Source of the DNA: Stappia sp.
GTDB lineage: Bacteria > Pseudomonadota > Alphaproteobacteria > Rhizobiales > Stappiaceae
Length of the DNA: 64,000 bases
Assembly: GCA_002722295.1 (NCBI GenBank)
Contig: PBLF01000021.1
Coordinates: 124,001-188,000, forward strand
Direction of reading: 5' to 3'
Position numbers and translations under genes: made by a program. Every line of letters starts with the position of its first letter. Position 1 is the stretch's first letter. Shown here piece after piece: positions 54,558 through 64,000 of this stretch. Below the pieces are notes generated by a model. It saw only the letters and a list, made by a program, of their open reading frames with translations, made no database searches and was not told the DNA's origin.

Positions 54558-55250
54558 TTACGCAGGGGAGACACCGCGGCCGGGGCGCTTGAACGCGTCG
54601 CGCGCGGCGTCCACCTCCTCACGCACGCAGCAGCCTTCCAGGTGGTCGTTGACCAGTCCCATGGCCTGCATGAAGGCATAGACCGTGGTCGGACCGACAA
54701 AGGACCAGCCGCGTCGCTTGAGGTCCTTGGAAATCATCTTCGAGACGGGCGTCTGGGCAAGCACGGAGAGGCTTGCATGGTCGCAGCGTTCGGGCCGTTC
54801 CTGCGGTCCGGGCTCGAAGGACCAGAAATAGGCCGCGAGCGATCCGAACTCCGCGACGAGCTCTCGGGCGCGTTTCGCGTTGTTGATCGTCGAGACGATC
54901 TTGCCGCGATGGCGCACGATGCCCGCGTCGGCGAGCAGCCGTTCCACGTCGGCCTCGCCGAAGCCGGCGACCACATCGAAATCGAATCCCGCGAAGGCGG
55001 CACGGAAGTTCTCCCGCTTGCGCAGGATGGTCAGCCACGAAAGGCCCGACTGGAAGCCTTCCAGGCAGATCTTTTCGAACAGGCGCCGGTCGCTGTCCAC
55101 CGGGCGGCCCCACTCGGCATCGTGATATGCGAGGTAGTCCGGTCTGTTGCCGTGCCAGGCGCAGCGGACCCGCCCGTCCTCGCCGCGCAACAGCCCCCGG
55201 GGCAGCGTCTCGTCGCTCGGGCTGGTGGAGGTGTCGGCGGTCTCGCTCAC
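54558..55250 (-). CDS. tag: DNA-3-methyladenine glycosylase I
   Basis: A 230-residue Tag protein that removes 3-methyladenine from alkylated DNA. The GTG start at 55250 follows AGGAC. Zinc ligands correspond to Cys in RCAWHGN, His in AYHDAEWGRPV, and His/Cys in GLVNDHLEGCCVRE; the HhH-like core reads KICLEGFQSGLSWLTILRKR with the conserved Glu. The N-terminal 20 residues are a Ser/Thr-rich extension. Stands alone on the minus strand. Confidence 0.93.
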   Translation of the reverse strand: MSETADTSTSPSDETLPRGLLRGEDGRVRCAWHGNRPDYLAYHDAEWGRPVDSDRRLFEKICLEGFQSGLSWLTILRKRENFRAAFAGFDFDVVAGFGEADVERLLADAGIVRHRGKIVSTINNAKRARELVAEFGSLAAYFWSFEPGPQERPERCDHASLSVLAQTPVSKMISKDLKRRGWSFVGPTTVYAFMQAMGLVNDHLEGCCVREEVDAARDAFKRPGRGVSPA

Positions 55251-55400
55251 GCAATGTCCTTTCGTGGCCGCGCGCGCAGTCGCGCGAAACGGCAATTTAT
55301 GTTCCTGATATGTTCATGGTAGCGTCCAAGCGTTTCGCCCGCAAGCCGTGTGCGTCGGTCGAGACATGCGGCTTGCGAAATGCGCTGTGGAGCGTCCGGG

Positions 55401-55988
55401 TCAGTCCGCCGTCGGTTGCGTGACAGAGAAGGGCAGGGAGAGCGTCACGCTCTTGTCGCCGGCCCGGTCATGCAGGGCGACGGCGAGCGTATACTCCCCG
55501 GCGCGCAGCCCCTCGAAGGCGAAGCTGAGCGTCGTGTGGAACTCGTGCACGCGGCTGCGCGCCGTCATGCCGAGATCCGCGAAACCCGTCTGGCTGGCGA
55601 GAACCTGCCCGGAGGCGTTGAGGATCTCGAAGTCGGCCACGAGGTCGACCTTGTAGCCGTCCTCGACCCTGTCGTAGCCGAAGCCGACCGGCTCGGCATA
55701 GACCACCATGGTTTCTCCGGGAGCGAAGCGGGCATCCTCGCGGGGCGTGTAGCGGCCGAAGCCTTCCACCTTGCCCTTGACGAATGTCGCCGTGGTGAAG
55801 GCGAGCGGGGCGGCATCCCAGGCCGTGTCGAGCGCCGACCAGGCATCGGCGAGCGGAGCGGGGAGGGCCGTTGTCGTCTCGGCACGCAGAGCCGTCTGGG
55901 CGGTCAGGAACACAAGGCTCGCGCCCGCCAGGGCGGCGGTTGCACGGCCCGCGAACCGCAGGCCGGTGTTGCGTGCTGGTCTCGTCAT
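55401..55988 (-). CDS. Exported protein of unknown function
   Basis: A 195-residue protein of unknown function. ATG 55988 follows GGGGGCAG. A signal/anchor (FAGRATAALAGASLVFLTAQ) is followed by a mature part that looks like a beta-sandwich (FVKGKVEGFGRYTPREDARF, GETMVVYAEPVGFGYDRVED, and VHEFHTTLSFAFEGLRAGEY). Its position just downstream of the sigma-54-type regulator gene (91 bp) suggests co-transcription from the minus strand. No catalytic motif seen. Confidence 0.72.
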   Translation of the reverse strand: MTRPARNTGLRFAGRATAALAGASLVFLTAQTALRAETTTALPAPLADAWSALDTAWDAAPLAFTTATFVKGKVEGFGRYTPREDARFAPGETMVVYAEPVGFGYDRVEDGYKVDLVADFEILNASGQVLASQTGFADLGMTARSRVHEFHTTLSFAFEGLRAGEYTLAVALHDRAGDKSVTLSLPFSVTQPTAD

Positions 55989-56079
55989 GTCTGCCCCCGC
56001 AGATGGTCGGACCGCGCCGGGGCGCGGCCGCGCGATTTCGCAGCGCACCGTATAGCCCCGACGGGAAACCGCCACAAGA

Positions 56080-57588
<1,509 letters not shown>

Positions 57589-57976
57589 GCAGTGGCGTCC
57601 CCCTTGCTCTTGTGCCGCATCAGGCGGCATCGGATTGATTTGCCGACCGGAATCTTCTGCCGACATGGTAAACAAAGTGTTGCCAAGTCGGGGTGCCTTG
57701 CCGCTCGCGCCGCATCAACGCGTTACATGGCAGGTGGAATCGGCCGTCCGTTTCGCCGGAGGGGTGGAAAAGTCGTTCAAAGACAAATGGTTGCTTGAAG
57801 TGGCTGTCGGTCGTGACGGTCGTGGGAGGCCGCGTGCCGGTCGTTGGCGAGGGAGAAAAAATCGGAGGACGCTGACGGTGGCGCACACCTCACCCAAGGG
57901 CAGGTGTTAACGCCCTGGAGGAAAGGTCCCCGGCCGTCCGCCTGGGGCTGGCGACGACCGGGGCGGGTGGCAAGGG
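57589..57976. other. Gap between regulator and heavy-metal-associated gene
   Basis: The 388 bases contain no gene I can support. CCCCGG/CCGGGG (57928-57933 and 57958-57963), extended by partly paired flanks, is a candidate weak terminator of the minus-strand gene ending at 57977. The part at 57660-57900 has no clear promoter hexamers. Confidence 0.4.
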
Positions 57977-58204
57977 TCACCCGGTGACGTCGAACCCCGC
58001 GCCCTCGATGGCGGCGACGACCCCGTCGCGCGCGAGCGTGGTTCCGACGTCCGCCCGGCCCGTGGCGAGGTCGATGGCGACCTCCGCCTTCGGATCCTGC
58101 TTGCGGATCGCGTTCTCAACCGAGCGTACGCAGCCCTGGCAGTCCATGCCCTCGATCATGAGGGTCATCCTGCCGGCTTCGTCCGTGGTGGTGGTCTGGT
58201 CCAT
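57977..58204 (-). CDS. Heavy-metal-associated (HMA) domain copper chaperone-like protein
   Basis: A 75-residue single HMA domain: MTLMIEGMDCQGCVRSVENA has the GMxCxxC metal-binding motif (Cys-Gln-Gly-Cys), followed by the ferredoxin-like strands AEVAIDLATGRADVGTTLAR. The ATG at 58204 follows CAGGAGA. Role: binding and delivery of Cu(I) or another soft metal. No copper ATPase or CueR-type regulator gene is adjacent. Confidence 0.88.
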   Translation of the reverse strand: MDQTTTTDEAGRMTLMIEGMDCQGCVRSVENAIRKQDPKAEVAIDLATGRADVGTTLARDGVVAAIEGAGFDVTG

Positions 58205-58438
58205 GGCAACATCTCCTGAATTGGGGAGGCGGGACGCCGCAGCATCCTGTCTTTCTCCACATGCACCTTCCAGCAAGAGGAAGGTCAAGCGCCAAGGATG
58301 GCCATTGCCGCGACATCGTGCCGCCGCCGGAATGGGCGGACAGTGCGGGAATGCTGGCGAATCTCGAGAATCGTTCTATTCATGGGCTATTCGCGGTAGG
58401 GTGGATTCGGCTTCGGCAAGTCCCTTGAGTATGGCCGG

Positions 58439-60055
58439 ATGGGTATGGCACGGGCGACCAGCATCTTCATTTTCCTCTGCATGGGGGTGATTGCCGCTTC
58501 GGTGACGGCGATCATGCTGTTCCAGTTCGCCCGTCCTCCGGGCGAGGCGATCTCGCTCGGCCTGGCGCTGATGTGTGCCATGGTGGTGACCCATCTCGTC
58601 TTCACCCGCCAGCGCGAGCGGTCCGAGGTGACCCGCAAGGTCGCCGAACTCGAGGAGCGTGTGCTCGAGGTCGACGAGGACATCGGCAACCTGGAAGGCC
58701 GCCTGACCGGCATGGAGGGCAACCTGCCCCGCCGCACCCGTGAGGAGATCGATCCGCTCTTTGCCGAGGTCGAGGTGCTTGGCAGCCTCATCAAGCAGAT
58801 GGCCGAGGCCATGGCAGGCATGGAAGAGCGCATCGACGAGCAGGACAGCAGCCAGCTCGAACCGCCTCCGCCGCCCGAGCGCTATGCACGCTACGAGGAA
58901 ACGCCGCGCGCGCTCGGCTACGCCCAGCCCGCCGCCCCGCGTCAGCCCGTTTCGCACCAGCCGCAGCATCGCGCACCGGCGGAGCCGGCTCCCGCGCCCG
59001 CCTCGGGTTTCCGCGAACCGCGCGCCCCAATGTACGACGAGCGGGACCGGTTTCACGACGAGCGGGACCGCATTCCCGTGAACCATGCCCCGGCCCGTGA
59101 GCCGGAGGCGCCGACCGTTCGCCCCGTCTCGCCGCAGGATGCCGCCTTCCACCGGGGCGGCGAAACGTCCTTTGGCGGGAGCGGAGCCGGCAACGAGGAG
59201 GCCGCCGTGCGTCCGGGACGGGCCGCCGCCAGCCGCAGCCAGTCGTCCGACCCGGAGATGCGCGCCCTCATTCAGGAGGCGCTCGACGCGAGCCGTGTCG
59301 ACCTCTACCTGCAGCCGCTCGTGACCCTGCCTCAGCGCCAGGTGCGCGAATACGAGGCGCTCACCCGCATTCGCGACCGCAACGACGGCGTCCTCGAGCC
59401 GGTCGACTTCATCGACGAGGCGACGCGCGCTCATCTGATGCCGGCCATCGACAACCTGATGCTTCTGCGCTCGATCCAGGTGCTGCGCCGCCTGTCGAGC
59501 CGCAATCGCAAGTCCGGCCTCTTCGTGAACCTGTCGGTCCAGACGCTGGCCGACGAGCGCTTCTTCCCGGGCTTCCTCGATTTCCTGCGGGCCAACGAGG
59601 GGTTCTCGGGGATGATGACCTTCGAGTTCTCCCAGGCCGACGTGGCCGAGATGGGCGCGCTGGAGCACGAGAGCCTGGCCGCCCTGTTCGAGCTCGGATA
59701 CCGCTTTTCCATCGACCGGGTCGATGACCTGCGCATGGACTTCAAGGCCCTGTCGGAACGCGGGTTCCGATTCCTCAAGCTGCGCGCCGCGCGTCTTCTG
59801 GGCAGCGAGCGGATGCACGCGAGCCACATCCACCCCGCCGACCTGGGCGACCTTCTGCGCCGCTACGCCATGGAGCTGATCGTCGATCACGTGGAAACCG
59901 AGGCGCAGGTGCTGGAACTTCTCGACCTCGACGTGCGCATCGCCCAGGGCTACCTGTTCTCTCCCCCGCGCCCGGTGCGCCCGGAGGTGCTCCAGTCGGC
60001 AGGCGGACGCACGGGCGCCCCTGCAAGGGGGCCGACGCGCCGCGCCGCCGAGTAG
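58439..60055 (+). CDS. TipF-like EAL-domain protein, membrane-anchored
   Basis: A 538-residue protein with two N-terminal membrane helices (about 8-30 and 37-54), a coiled coil (about 58-135), a Pro/Gln/Arg-rich linker (about 140-270) and an EAL domain (about 275-520). This order matches TipF, a c-di-GMP receptor in flagellar assembly in Caulobacter. EAL is retained (Glu306, YEALTRIRD), as is NLSV, but the catalytic DDFGTG is replaced by IDRVDDLRM, so phosphodiesterase activity is unlikely. It may act as a c-di-GMP effector. ATG 58439 is uncertain (58445 is an alternative). Confidence 0.82.
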   Translation: MGMARATSIFIFLCMGVIAASVTAIMLFQFARPPGEAISLGLALMCAMVVTHLVFTRQRERSEVTRKVAELEERVLEVDEDIGNLEGRLTGMEGNLPRRTREEIDPLFAEVEVLGSLIKQMAEAMAGMEERIDEQDSSQLEPPPPPERYARYEETPRALGYAQPAAPRQPVSHQPQHRAPAEPAPAPASGFREPRAPMYDERDRFHDERDRIPVNHAPAREPEAPTVRPVSPQDAAFHRGGETSFGGSGAGNEEAAVRPGRAAASRSQSSDPEMRALIQEALDASRVDLYLQPLVTLPQRQVREYEALTRIRDRNDGVLEPVDFIDEATRAHLMPAIDNLMLLRSIQVLRRLSSRNRKSGLFVNLSVQTLADERFFPGFLDFLRANEGFSGMMTFEFSQADVAEMGALEHESLAALFELGYRFSIDRVDDLRMDFKALSERGFRFLKLRAARLLGSERMHASHIHPADLGDLLRRYAMELIVDHVETEAQVLELLDLDVRIAQGYLFSPPRPVRPEVLQSAGGRTGAPARGPTRRAAE

Positions 60056-60101
60056 CGTCGCGAGCCGAAAGACGCGAAACGGGAAAGCAAGCCGAAATGA
60101 A

Positions 60102-60132
60102 AAGGGCCGGAAGCGGATCGCTTCCGGCCCTT
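60102..60132. terminator. Bidirectional terminator between tipF-like and M16 genes
   Basis: AAGGGCCGGAAGCG pairs with CGCTTCCGGCCCTT (60102-60115 and 60119-60132), a 14-bp perfect stem with a three-base loop. A-rich sequence precedes and a short T-rich stretch follows; it lies between convergent genes ending at 60055 and 60166. Confidence 0.82.
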
Positions 60133-60165
60133 CGTGTTGTTTGAAGCGGGGGCTTGCGTCGCCGC

Positions 60166-61542
60166 TTACTGCGCCACCGCCGGTGCCTGCGGGCCGACCG
60201 TCACCACCAGCGGGGCCGCGCCGTCCAGCAGGCGCTTGCGCACCCGGGCGATGTCCTCCAGCGTCACCGCCTCGATCAGGTCGTTGCGCTCCTCGATGTA
60301 CTCCTTGCCGATGCCCTGCACCTGCAGGCCGAGAAGTTGGCCGGCGATCTTGTCCGACGTGTCGAAACGCAGTGCGTAGGATCCGGTCAGATAGGCCTTG
60401 GCCTTGGCCAGTTCCTCGGCGCTCGGCCCGTCCTTGGCCATGCGGGCCACCTGTTCGTCGATGATCGAAAGCGTCTCGCCTGCCCGGTCGGCGCGGGTCG
60501 CGGTCGCCACGGCCAGCATTCCCGAATGGGCGTAGTCGATGAGATAGGACCCGACCGAATAGGCGAGCCCGCGCTTTTCGCGCACTTCCTCGTAGAGCCA
60601 GGAAGAGAAGCTGCCGCCGCCTAGGATGTGGTTCATGACGAAGGCGGGAATGAAGTCCGGGTCGTCGCGCTTCAGTCCGGGAAGGCCGAGGCGGATCGAG
60701 GTCTGGGGCACGTCGAGCGACACGGTCTCGGTGATGTCCGTCCGCGGGGTGATGTCGGCGACCGGGGTGAGGTCACCCGTCTCCGGCAGTCCGGCGAACA
60801 CCTTGTCGAGCTCCGTTGCCAGCTTGTCGGCATCGATCGCGCCGACGACGGCGATCTTGAGCCCGTCACGTGCAAAGAGGCGCTGGCGCAGGCTCGCGAG
60901 ATCCTCCGACGTCAGGCCCGTCACCGTCTCGATCGTGCCGTCGCGCGGCTTGCCGTAGGGGTGATCGGGGAAGGCGAGTTCCGCAAAGCGGCGACCGCCG
61001 ATGGCGTTCGGGTCGGTCTCCTCGTTGCGCAGCCCGGCCACGATCTGGCGCTTCATGCGCTCCACCGCCTCGGCGTCGAAACGCGGCTCGTTGATCGCCA
61101 GCCGCAGCATCTCGAAGGCCTCGTCCGTGGTCGGAGACAGGGTGCGCAGCGAACCGTAGAAATTGTCGCGGCCCGAGTTGAAGCTCAGGCGCACCGACAG
61201 GTCCTGAAGCCGGGCCTGGAAGGCCTGGGAATCGAGGTTGCCGGCGCCTTCGTCGAGGGTCGCGGACAGAAGGTTTGCAAGCCCCTCCTTGCCGTCCGGG
61301 TTCTGGCTGTCACCACCCTCGAAGGCAAAGTTCACGGCCACGATCGGCACGGAGTCGTCCTCGACAAGCCAGGCGGTGAGGCCGCCGGGCGTGGTGACGG
61401 TCTGGATCTCCATGGCCTCGGCCGGGCGCGGCGCGGCGACAACGAGAAGCATCAGCGACAGGGTGAGCGCGGCGGCGAAGGCGCGCCGGAAACGGCCCGC
61501 GGTGCGGTTGGCGGCGCGGGCGGGGGCGTCGGTGGGTCCCAT
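60166..61542 (-). CDS. M16 peptidase-like protein without the zinc motif
   Basis: A 458-residue exported M16-family protein. ATG 61542 follows GGAGA; a signal peptide with a long basic N region (FRRAFAAALTLSLMLLVVAA) is seen. The N-terminal half aligns with M16 (TTPGGLTAWLVEDDSVPIVA) but HxxEH is absent: the expected site reads EGLANLLSATLDEG. The C-terminal half keeps the substrate-binding GGGSFSSWLYEEVREKRGLA. It is thus a non-catalytic partner of the gene just upstream, like the subunit pairs of bacterial processing-type proteases. It lies 68 bp downstream of its paralogue. Confidence 0.85.
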   Translation of the reverse strand: MGPTDAPARAANRTAGRFRRAFAAALTLSLMLLVVAAPRPAEAMEIQTVTTPGGLTAWLVEDDSVPIVAVNFAFEGGDSQNPDGKEGLANLLSATLDEGAGNLDSQAFQARLQDLSVRLSFNSGRDNFYGSLRTLSPTTDEAFEMLRLAINEPRFDAEAVERMKRQIVAGLRNEETDPNAIGGRRFAELAFPDHPYGKPRDGTIETVTGLTSEDLASLRQRLFARDGLKIAVVGAIDADKLATELDKVFAGLPETGDLTPVADITPRTDITETVSLDVPQTSIRLGLPGLKRDDPDFIPAFVMNHILGGGSFSSWLYEEVREKRGLAYSVGSYLIDYAHSGMLAVATATRADRAGETLSIIDEQVARMAKDGPSAEELAKAKAYLTGSYALRFDTSDKIAGQLLGLQVQGIGKEYIEERNDLIEAVTLEDIARVRKRLLDGAAPLVVTVGPQAPAVAQ

Positions 61543-61610
61543 GAACAGGGTCTCCGGATTATGGATCATCGAAAGGGCCTGCCGAGCGGCCGGAAAGGGA
61601 GCCGGGACGG

Positions 61611-63131
61611 TCACCGGGTCACCGTATCGGACATCGGCTGAACGGCGGGAGCCCCAGCCGCATCGGCCGGATCGTCGCTCGTGCCTTCCTGCGGGCGCAG
61701 ATAGGCGGTGACGGGAGCATCCGCGAGATAGCTTGCCGCCGCTTCGCGCACGTCGTCGGCGGTGATGGAGGCGACCAGCGCCGGCCACGCCTGCACGGAT
61801 TCCACCGTGGCACCGGTCGTGAGCGCGACGCCGAAGATGCGCGCGAGGCTCGCCTGGTTGTCCTGGGCGTAGAGGGCCCCGGCCAGAAGGGAGCGGCGGG
61901 CACGCTCCAGTTCCTCGTCGCTGACACCGTCGCGGGCGATGTCCGCCACGACCTCGAGGGTCGCCTTGCCGACGTCCTCCATTGCGACGCCATCGGCGGG
62001 AACCGCGTAGAGCATGAACTGGGAGGGATCGAGCGCGTTGCCCTGGTACCAGCCGCCGGCGGAGGTCGCGACCTGTCTGTCGATCACCAGCTCACGATAG
62101 AGCCGGCTGGTGCTGCCGCCACCCAGGATCTCCGACAGGACGTCGAGCGATGCGGCGACGCGCGGGCCCTTTTCCGCATCCTCCCGTGCGGCGGAGGTGT
62201 AGCTCGGCACGACCCAGGCCTGGCGCAGGCTCGGCTGCTTGACCCGTTCGTCGGACAGGCTCACCTCGAGCGCGCCGCGAAGGTGCTGGGCTTCGGGGCG
62301 CACGCGCGGCCCCGGCTCGGCCCGGCGGGCGACCTTGCCATAGGTCTCTTCGGCGAGCTTGCGCACCTCGTCCGGCGTCACGTCACCGGCAACGACCAGG
62401 ATTGCGTTGTTGGGCGTGTAGTAGCGGTCGTAGAAGGCGATGGCGTCCTCGCGGTCGAGCTTCTCCATCTCGTCCCGCCAGCCGATCACCGGCGTTGCGT
62501 AGGGATGGTTGACGAAGAGCATGGCCGACAGCGTTTCGCCAAGCTGCGAGGAGGGATCGCCGTCGATCCGCATACGGCGCTCCTCGAGGATCACGTCACG
62601 CTCGGGAAGGACGACCTCGTCCGTCAGCACGAGGTTCTCCATCCGGTCGGCCTCGAACTCCATCATCTCGGCGAGGTGTTCGCGCGCGACGCGCTGGAAA
62701 TACGCCGTGTAGTCGCTGGAGGTGAAGGCGTTCTCCTGGCCGCCGATTTCCGCGACGCGGGCGGAAAAGGCGCCGTCGGGGTGCTTCTTCGTGCCCTTGA
62801 ACATCAGGTGCTCGAGGAAATGGGCGATGCCGGAGGTGCCCGCTTCCTCGTCGGCGGCGCCGACCCTGTACCAGATCATGTGCGTCACGACCGGCGCGCG
62901 ATGGTCCTCGATCACCAGAACCTGGAGCCCGTTGTCGAGGGTGAAGCGGCTCACTTCTCCGCCGATGCGGATGTCGGAAAAGGCGGCGGCATCGCTTGCG
63001 GATGCGGTCTCGGCAATCGCCGGCGGTGCGAGAACGAGCGCCGCGGCCAGGGGCAGCGCCGCAAGGATCGTTGCGCGAATGCCGGGCCGGGAGCGGCGCA
63101 TGGCATGGGCGGGAAGGGTCGGTCGGGGCAA
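61611..63131 (-). CDS. M16 family zinc metallopeptidase
   Basis: A 506-residue exported zinc protease. A TTG at 63131 with GGAGAG 6 bp upstream is preferred; ATG 63101 is an alternative. The signal region is ILAALPLAAALVLAPPAIAE. The inverted zinc motif HxxEH is intact at His104-Phe-Leu-Glu107-His108 (AHFLEHLMFKGTKKHPDG), with the downstream ligand Glu in the FEADRMENL region, and the C-terminal half has LGGGSTSRLYRELVIDRQVA. It is followed by the zinc-less partner; together they resemble a processing-peptidase-like heterodimer acting in the periplasm. Confidence 0.9.
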   Translation of the reverse strand: MPRPTLPAHAMRRSRPGIRATILAALPLAAALVLAPPAIAETASASDAAAFSDIRIGGEVSRFTLDNGLQVLVIEDHRAPVVTHMIWYRVGAADEEAGTSGIAHFLEHLMFKGTKKHPDGAFSARVAEIGGQENAFTSSDYTAYFQRVAREHLAEMMEFEADRMENLVLTDEVVLPERDVILEERRMRIDGDPSSQLGETLSAMLFVNHPYATPVIGWRDEMEKLDREDAIAFYDRYYTPNNAILVVAGDVTPDEVRKLAEETYGKVARRAEPGPRVRPEAQHLRGALEVSLSDERVKQPSLRQAWVVPSYTSAAREDAEKGPRVAASLDVLSEILGGGSTSRLYRELVIDRQVATSAGGWYQGNALDPSQFMLYAVPADGVAMEDVGKATLEVVADIARDGVSDEELERARRSLLAGALYAQDNQASLARIFGVALTTGATVESVQAWPALVASITADDVREAAASYLADAPVTAYLRPQEGTSDDPADAAGAPAVQPMSDTVTR

Positions 63132-63430
63132 GAATACTCTCCGTTTGGCGGTGCCCTTCGGGCTGGCGGAAGCTGGCTCCGGGCGAAAGTCGGACACGGG
63201 CGCGCGGCCCGCCGGGCAGGTGACGCGCGTTCGCGCGCGGCGCGCATGCGACGCATCACCTTGAGACCAGATATAGGCGGTGGGGCGGCGAAAGCCCGTG
63301 AACTTTTCGTAAGGTTCGCGGGGCGCTCCGGCACGGCCCGGCGGGGCTCATGCAAATGCGCCGCGCCAAGGTGGCGCGGCGTTGCGATGTCGCAAGGGCA
63401 GCGGTGCCGAAAAGGCCCGGACGTGGTCCG
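63132..63430. other. Intergenic region before the M16 pair
   Basis: A 299-bp gap between the M16 pair and the lipoprotein-like gene, both on minus. A perfect 9-bp stem (CGCCGCGCC at 63359-63367, GGCGCGGCG at 63373-63381) lies 50 bp past the lipoprotein-like stop and could act as a terminator without a T run. The promoter for the M16 genes should lie between 63140 and 63350, but no hexamers stand out. Confidence 0.45.
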
Positions 63431-64000
63431 TCAGCGCAGCGTGCGCGCGGACTTGCCGTCCATGAGCTGCTCGGTCGTGCTGATGCGGGGCTGATCCTGC
63501 TCCACCTTTTCCGGCGCGCGCATGGGGGCGTCGGGCGACGGCTTGGAATAGGCCGTTGGCGGCTCGATCAGGTAACGGCGGACCGGATTGCCGTTCTCGT
63601 CCACAACGCGCGTGTCGGCCTTGGCGACACCGACGCGCTGGCCGAGTTCGTTCGGCTTCAGGCGCGCGTCCTCGAGACGGTTTTCCTTGCGGATCTCCTC
63701 GGAGATATTGCGGTTTGCGCCACCGGAAGCGAGCTGCTTGATGCCACGCGACTGCAGCGGGCTGCTCGGTCCGGCATCCTCGAGCTGATCCGGGTTCTTG
63801 TTGCGATAGATGTCCTGGATCTTCTTCAGGTCCCCGTCATTGGCCTCGGGCCAGTTGGCGACGACCTCGCGCTCTTCCGGCGGCGGCAGGGTGTCGACCT
63901 TGCTCGGCATCGCCAGCGGCGCACGCGGGGTGTATTCGATCTTCTTGTCGGTTTTCGCGTCGACCGCGCCAAGCCCTTCCATCAGCGAGCGAACCATCGC
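63431..64000 (-). CDS. Probable lipoprotein of unknown function, 3' part
   Basis: The reading frame enters the window from the right edge; 190 codons are visible, so the start and any lipobox are outside. The visible part begins MVRSLMEGLGAVDAKTDKKI and is rich in Pro, Lys, Arg and Glu (TPRAPLAMPSKVDTLPPPEE, and a helix DLKKIQDIYRNKN), with a hydrophilic low-complexity C-terminus. It resembles alphaproteobacterial outer-membrane lipoproteins found beside M16 peptidase genes. No catalytic motif. Function unknown. Confidence 0.6.
   Translation of the reverse strand, partial: AMVRSLMEGLGAVDAKTDKKIEYTPRAPLAMPSKVDTLPPPEEREVVANWPEANDGDLKKIQDIYRNKNPDQLEDAGPSSPLQSRGIKQLASGGANRNISEEIRKENRLEDARLKPNELGQRVGVAKADTRVVDENGNPVRRYLIEPPTAYSKPSPDAPMRAPEKVEQDQPRISTTEQLMDGKSARTLR

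Noticed and set aside
57670..57686. TTGGCAACACTTTGTTT (minus) as a sigma-54 promoter for the regulator gene
   Set aside because: The -24 half is plausible, but the -12 position has TT instead of the invariant GC.

Overview
The window is a high-GC (roughly two thirds G+C), gene-dense chromosomal segment from an alphaproteobacterium. The best fit is the Hyphomicrobiales/Rhizobiales, possibly a Stappiaceae-like marine heterotroph. The pointers are a CIRCE-controlled groESL, a plant/alphaproteobacterial-type GshA, an alpha-type CheZ, a TipF-like EAL protein, a DUF1127/LysR divergent pair, DUF3422 and DUF2927 proteins, and three TRAP transporter operons. The lineage call is inferred from gene content, not from a marker gene. 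I saw no rRNA, tRNA, CRISPR array, insertion sequence or prophage.

Layout. 1-2.96 kb: 5' part of a CoA-binding acyl-CoA synthetase-like gene, a tandem universal stress protein and an acyl-CoA dehydrogenase, all on minus. 3.0-9.8 kb: dctB-dctD two-component system followed by a dctPQM TRAP operon preceded by a near-consensus sigma-54 promoter and two palindromes that could be DctD sites. 10.1-14.9 kb: xseA (minus), then rsmE, gshA and a DUF937-like gene. 15.0-21.7 kb: DUF1127 protein and divergent LysR, an EamA exporter, an Ada-like Cys-cluster protein with a SoxW-like thioredoxin, cheZ, a DUF2927 protein and an L,D-transpeptidase. 21.8-27.5 kb: glcDEF (glycolate oxidase, minus), a divergent LysR gene and a c-type cytochrome. 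27.6-36.9 kb: a DUF3422 membrane protein, then a carboxylate-utilisation locus in which a TRAP operon (minus) diverges from a FadR-type regulator and lutABC, most simply read as L-lactate uptake and oxidation. 37.0-41.0 kb: a TadG-like vWA protein and groESL. 41.3-50.2 kb: an RND efflux pair, slyX, an MFS transporter, an unrecognised small gene, a thioesterase and an amidase. 50.5-54.2 kb: a third TRAP operon ending in an isocitrate lyase/PEP mutase-family gene. 54.6-64 kb: DNA glycosylase I (tag), an exported protein of unknown function, a sigma-54-activator-like regulator with an altered GAFTGA loop, a small heavy-metal-associated protein, the TipF-like protein, two M16 peptidase paralogues and the 3' part of a probable lipoprotein gene.

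The unifying theme is organic-acid scavenging: three TRAP systems, glycolate oxidase, lactate oxidase, an acyl-CoA dehydrogenase and an ICL/PEPM lyase. All three TRAP operons carry a strong hairpin between the binding-protein gene and the membrane-subunit genes. The items most worth a second look are the GAFAGA regulator at 56.1-57.6 kb, the Ada-like small protein at 17.6 kb, the sigma-54 control region at 6.3-6.5 kb, the enlarged DctQ at 30.5 kb and the orphan TRAP-lyase operon at 50.5-54.2 kb. No entirely new multi-gene system could be demonstrated from the sequence alone.
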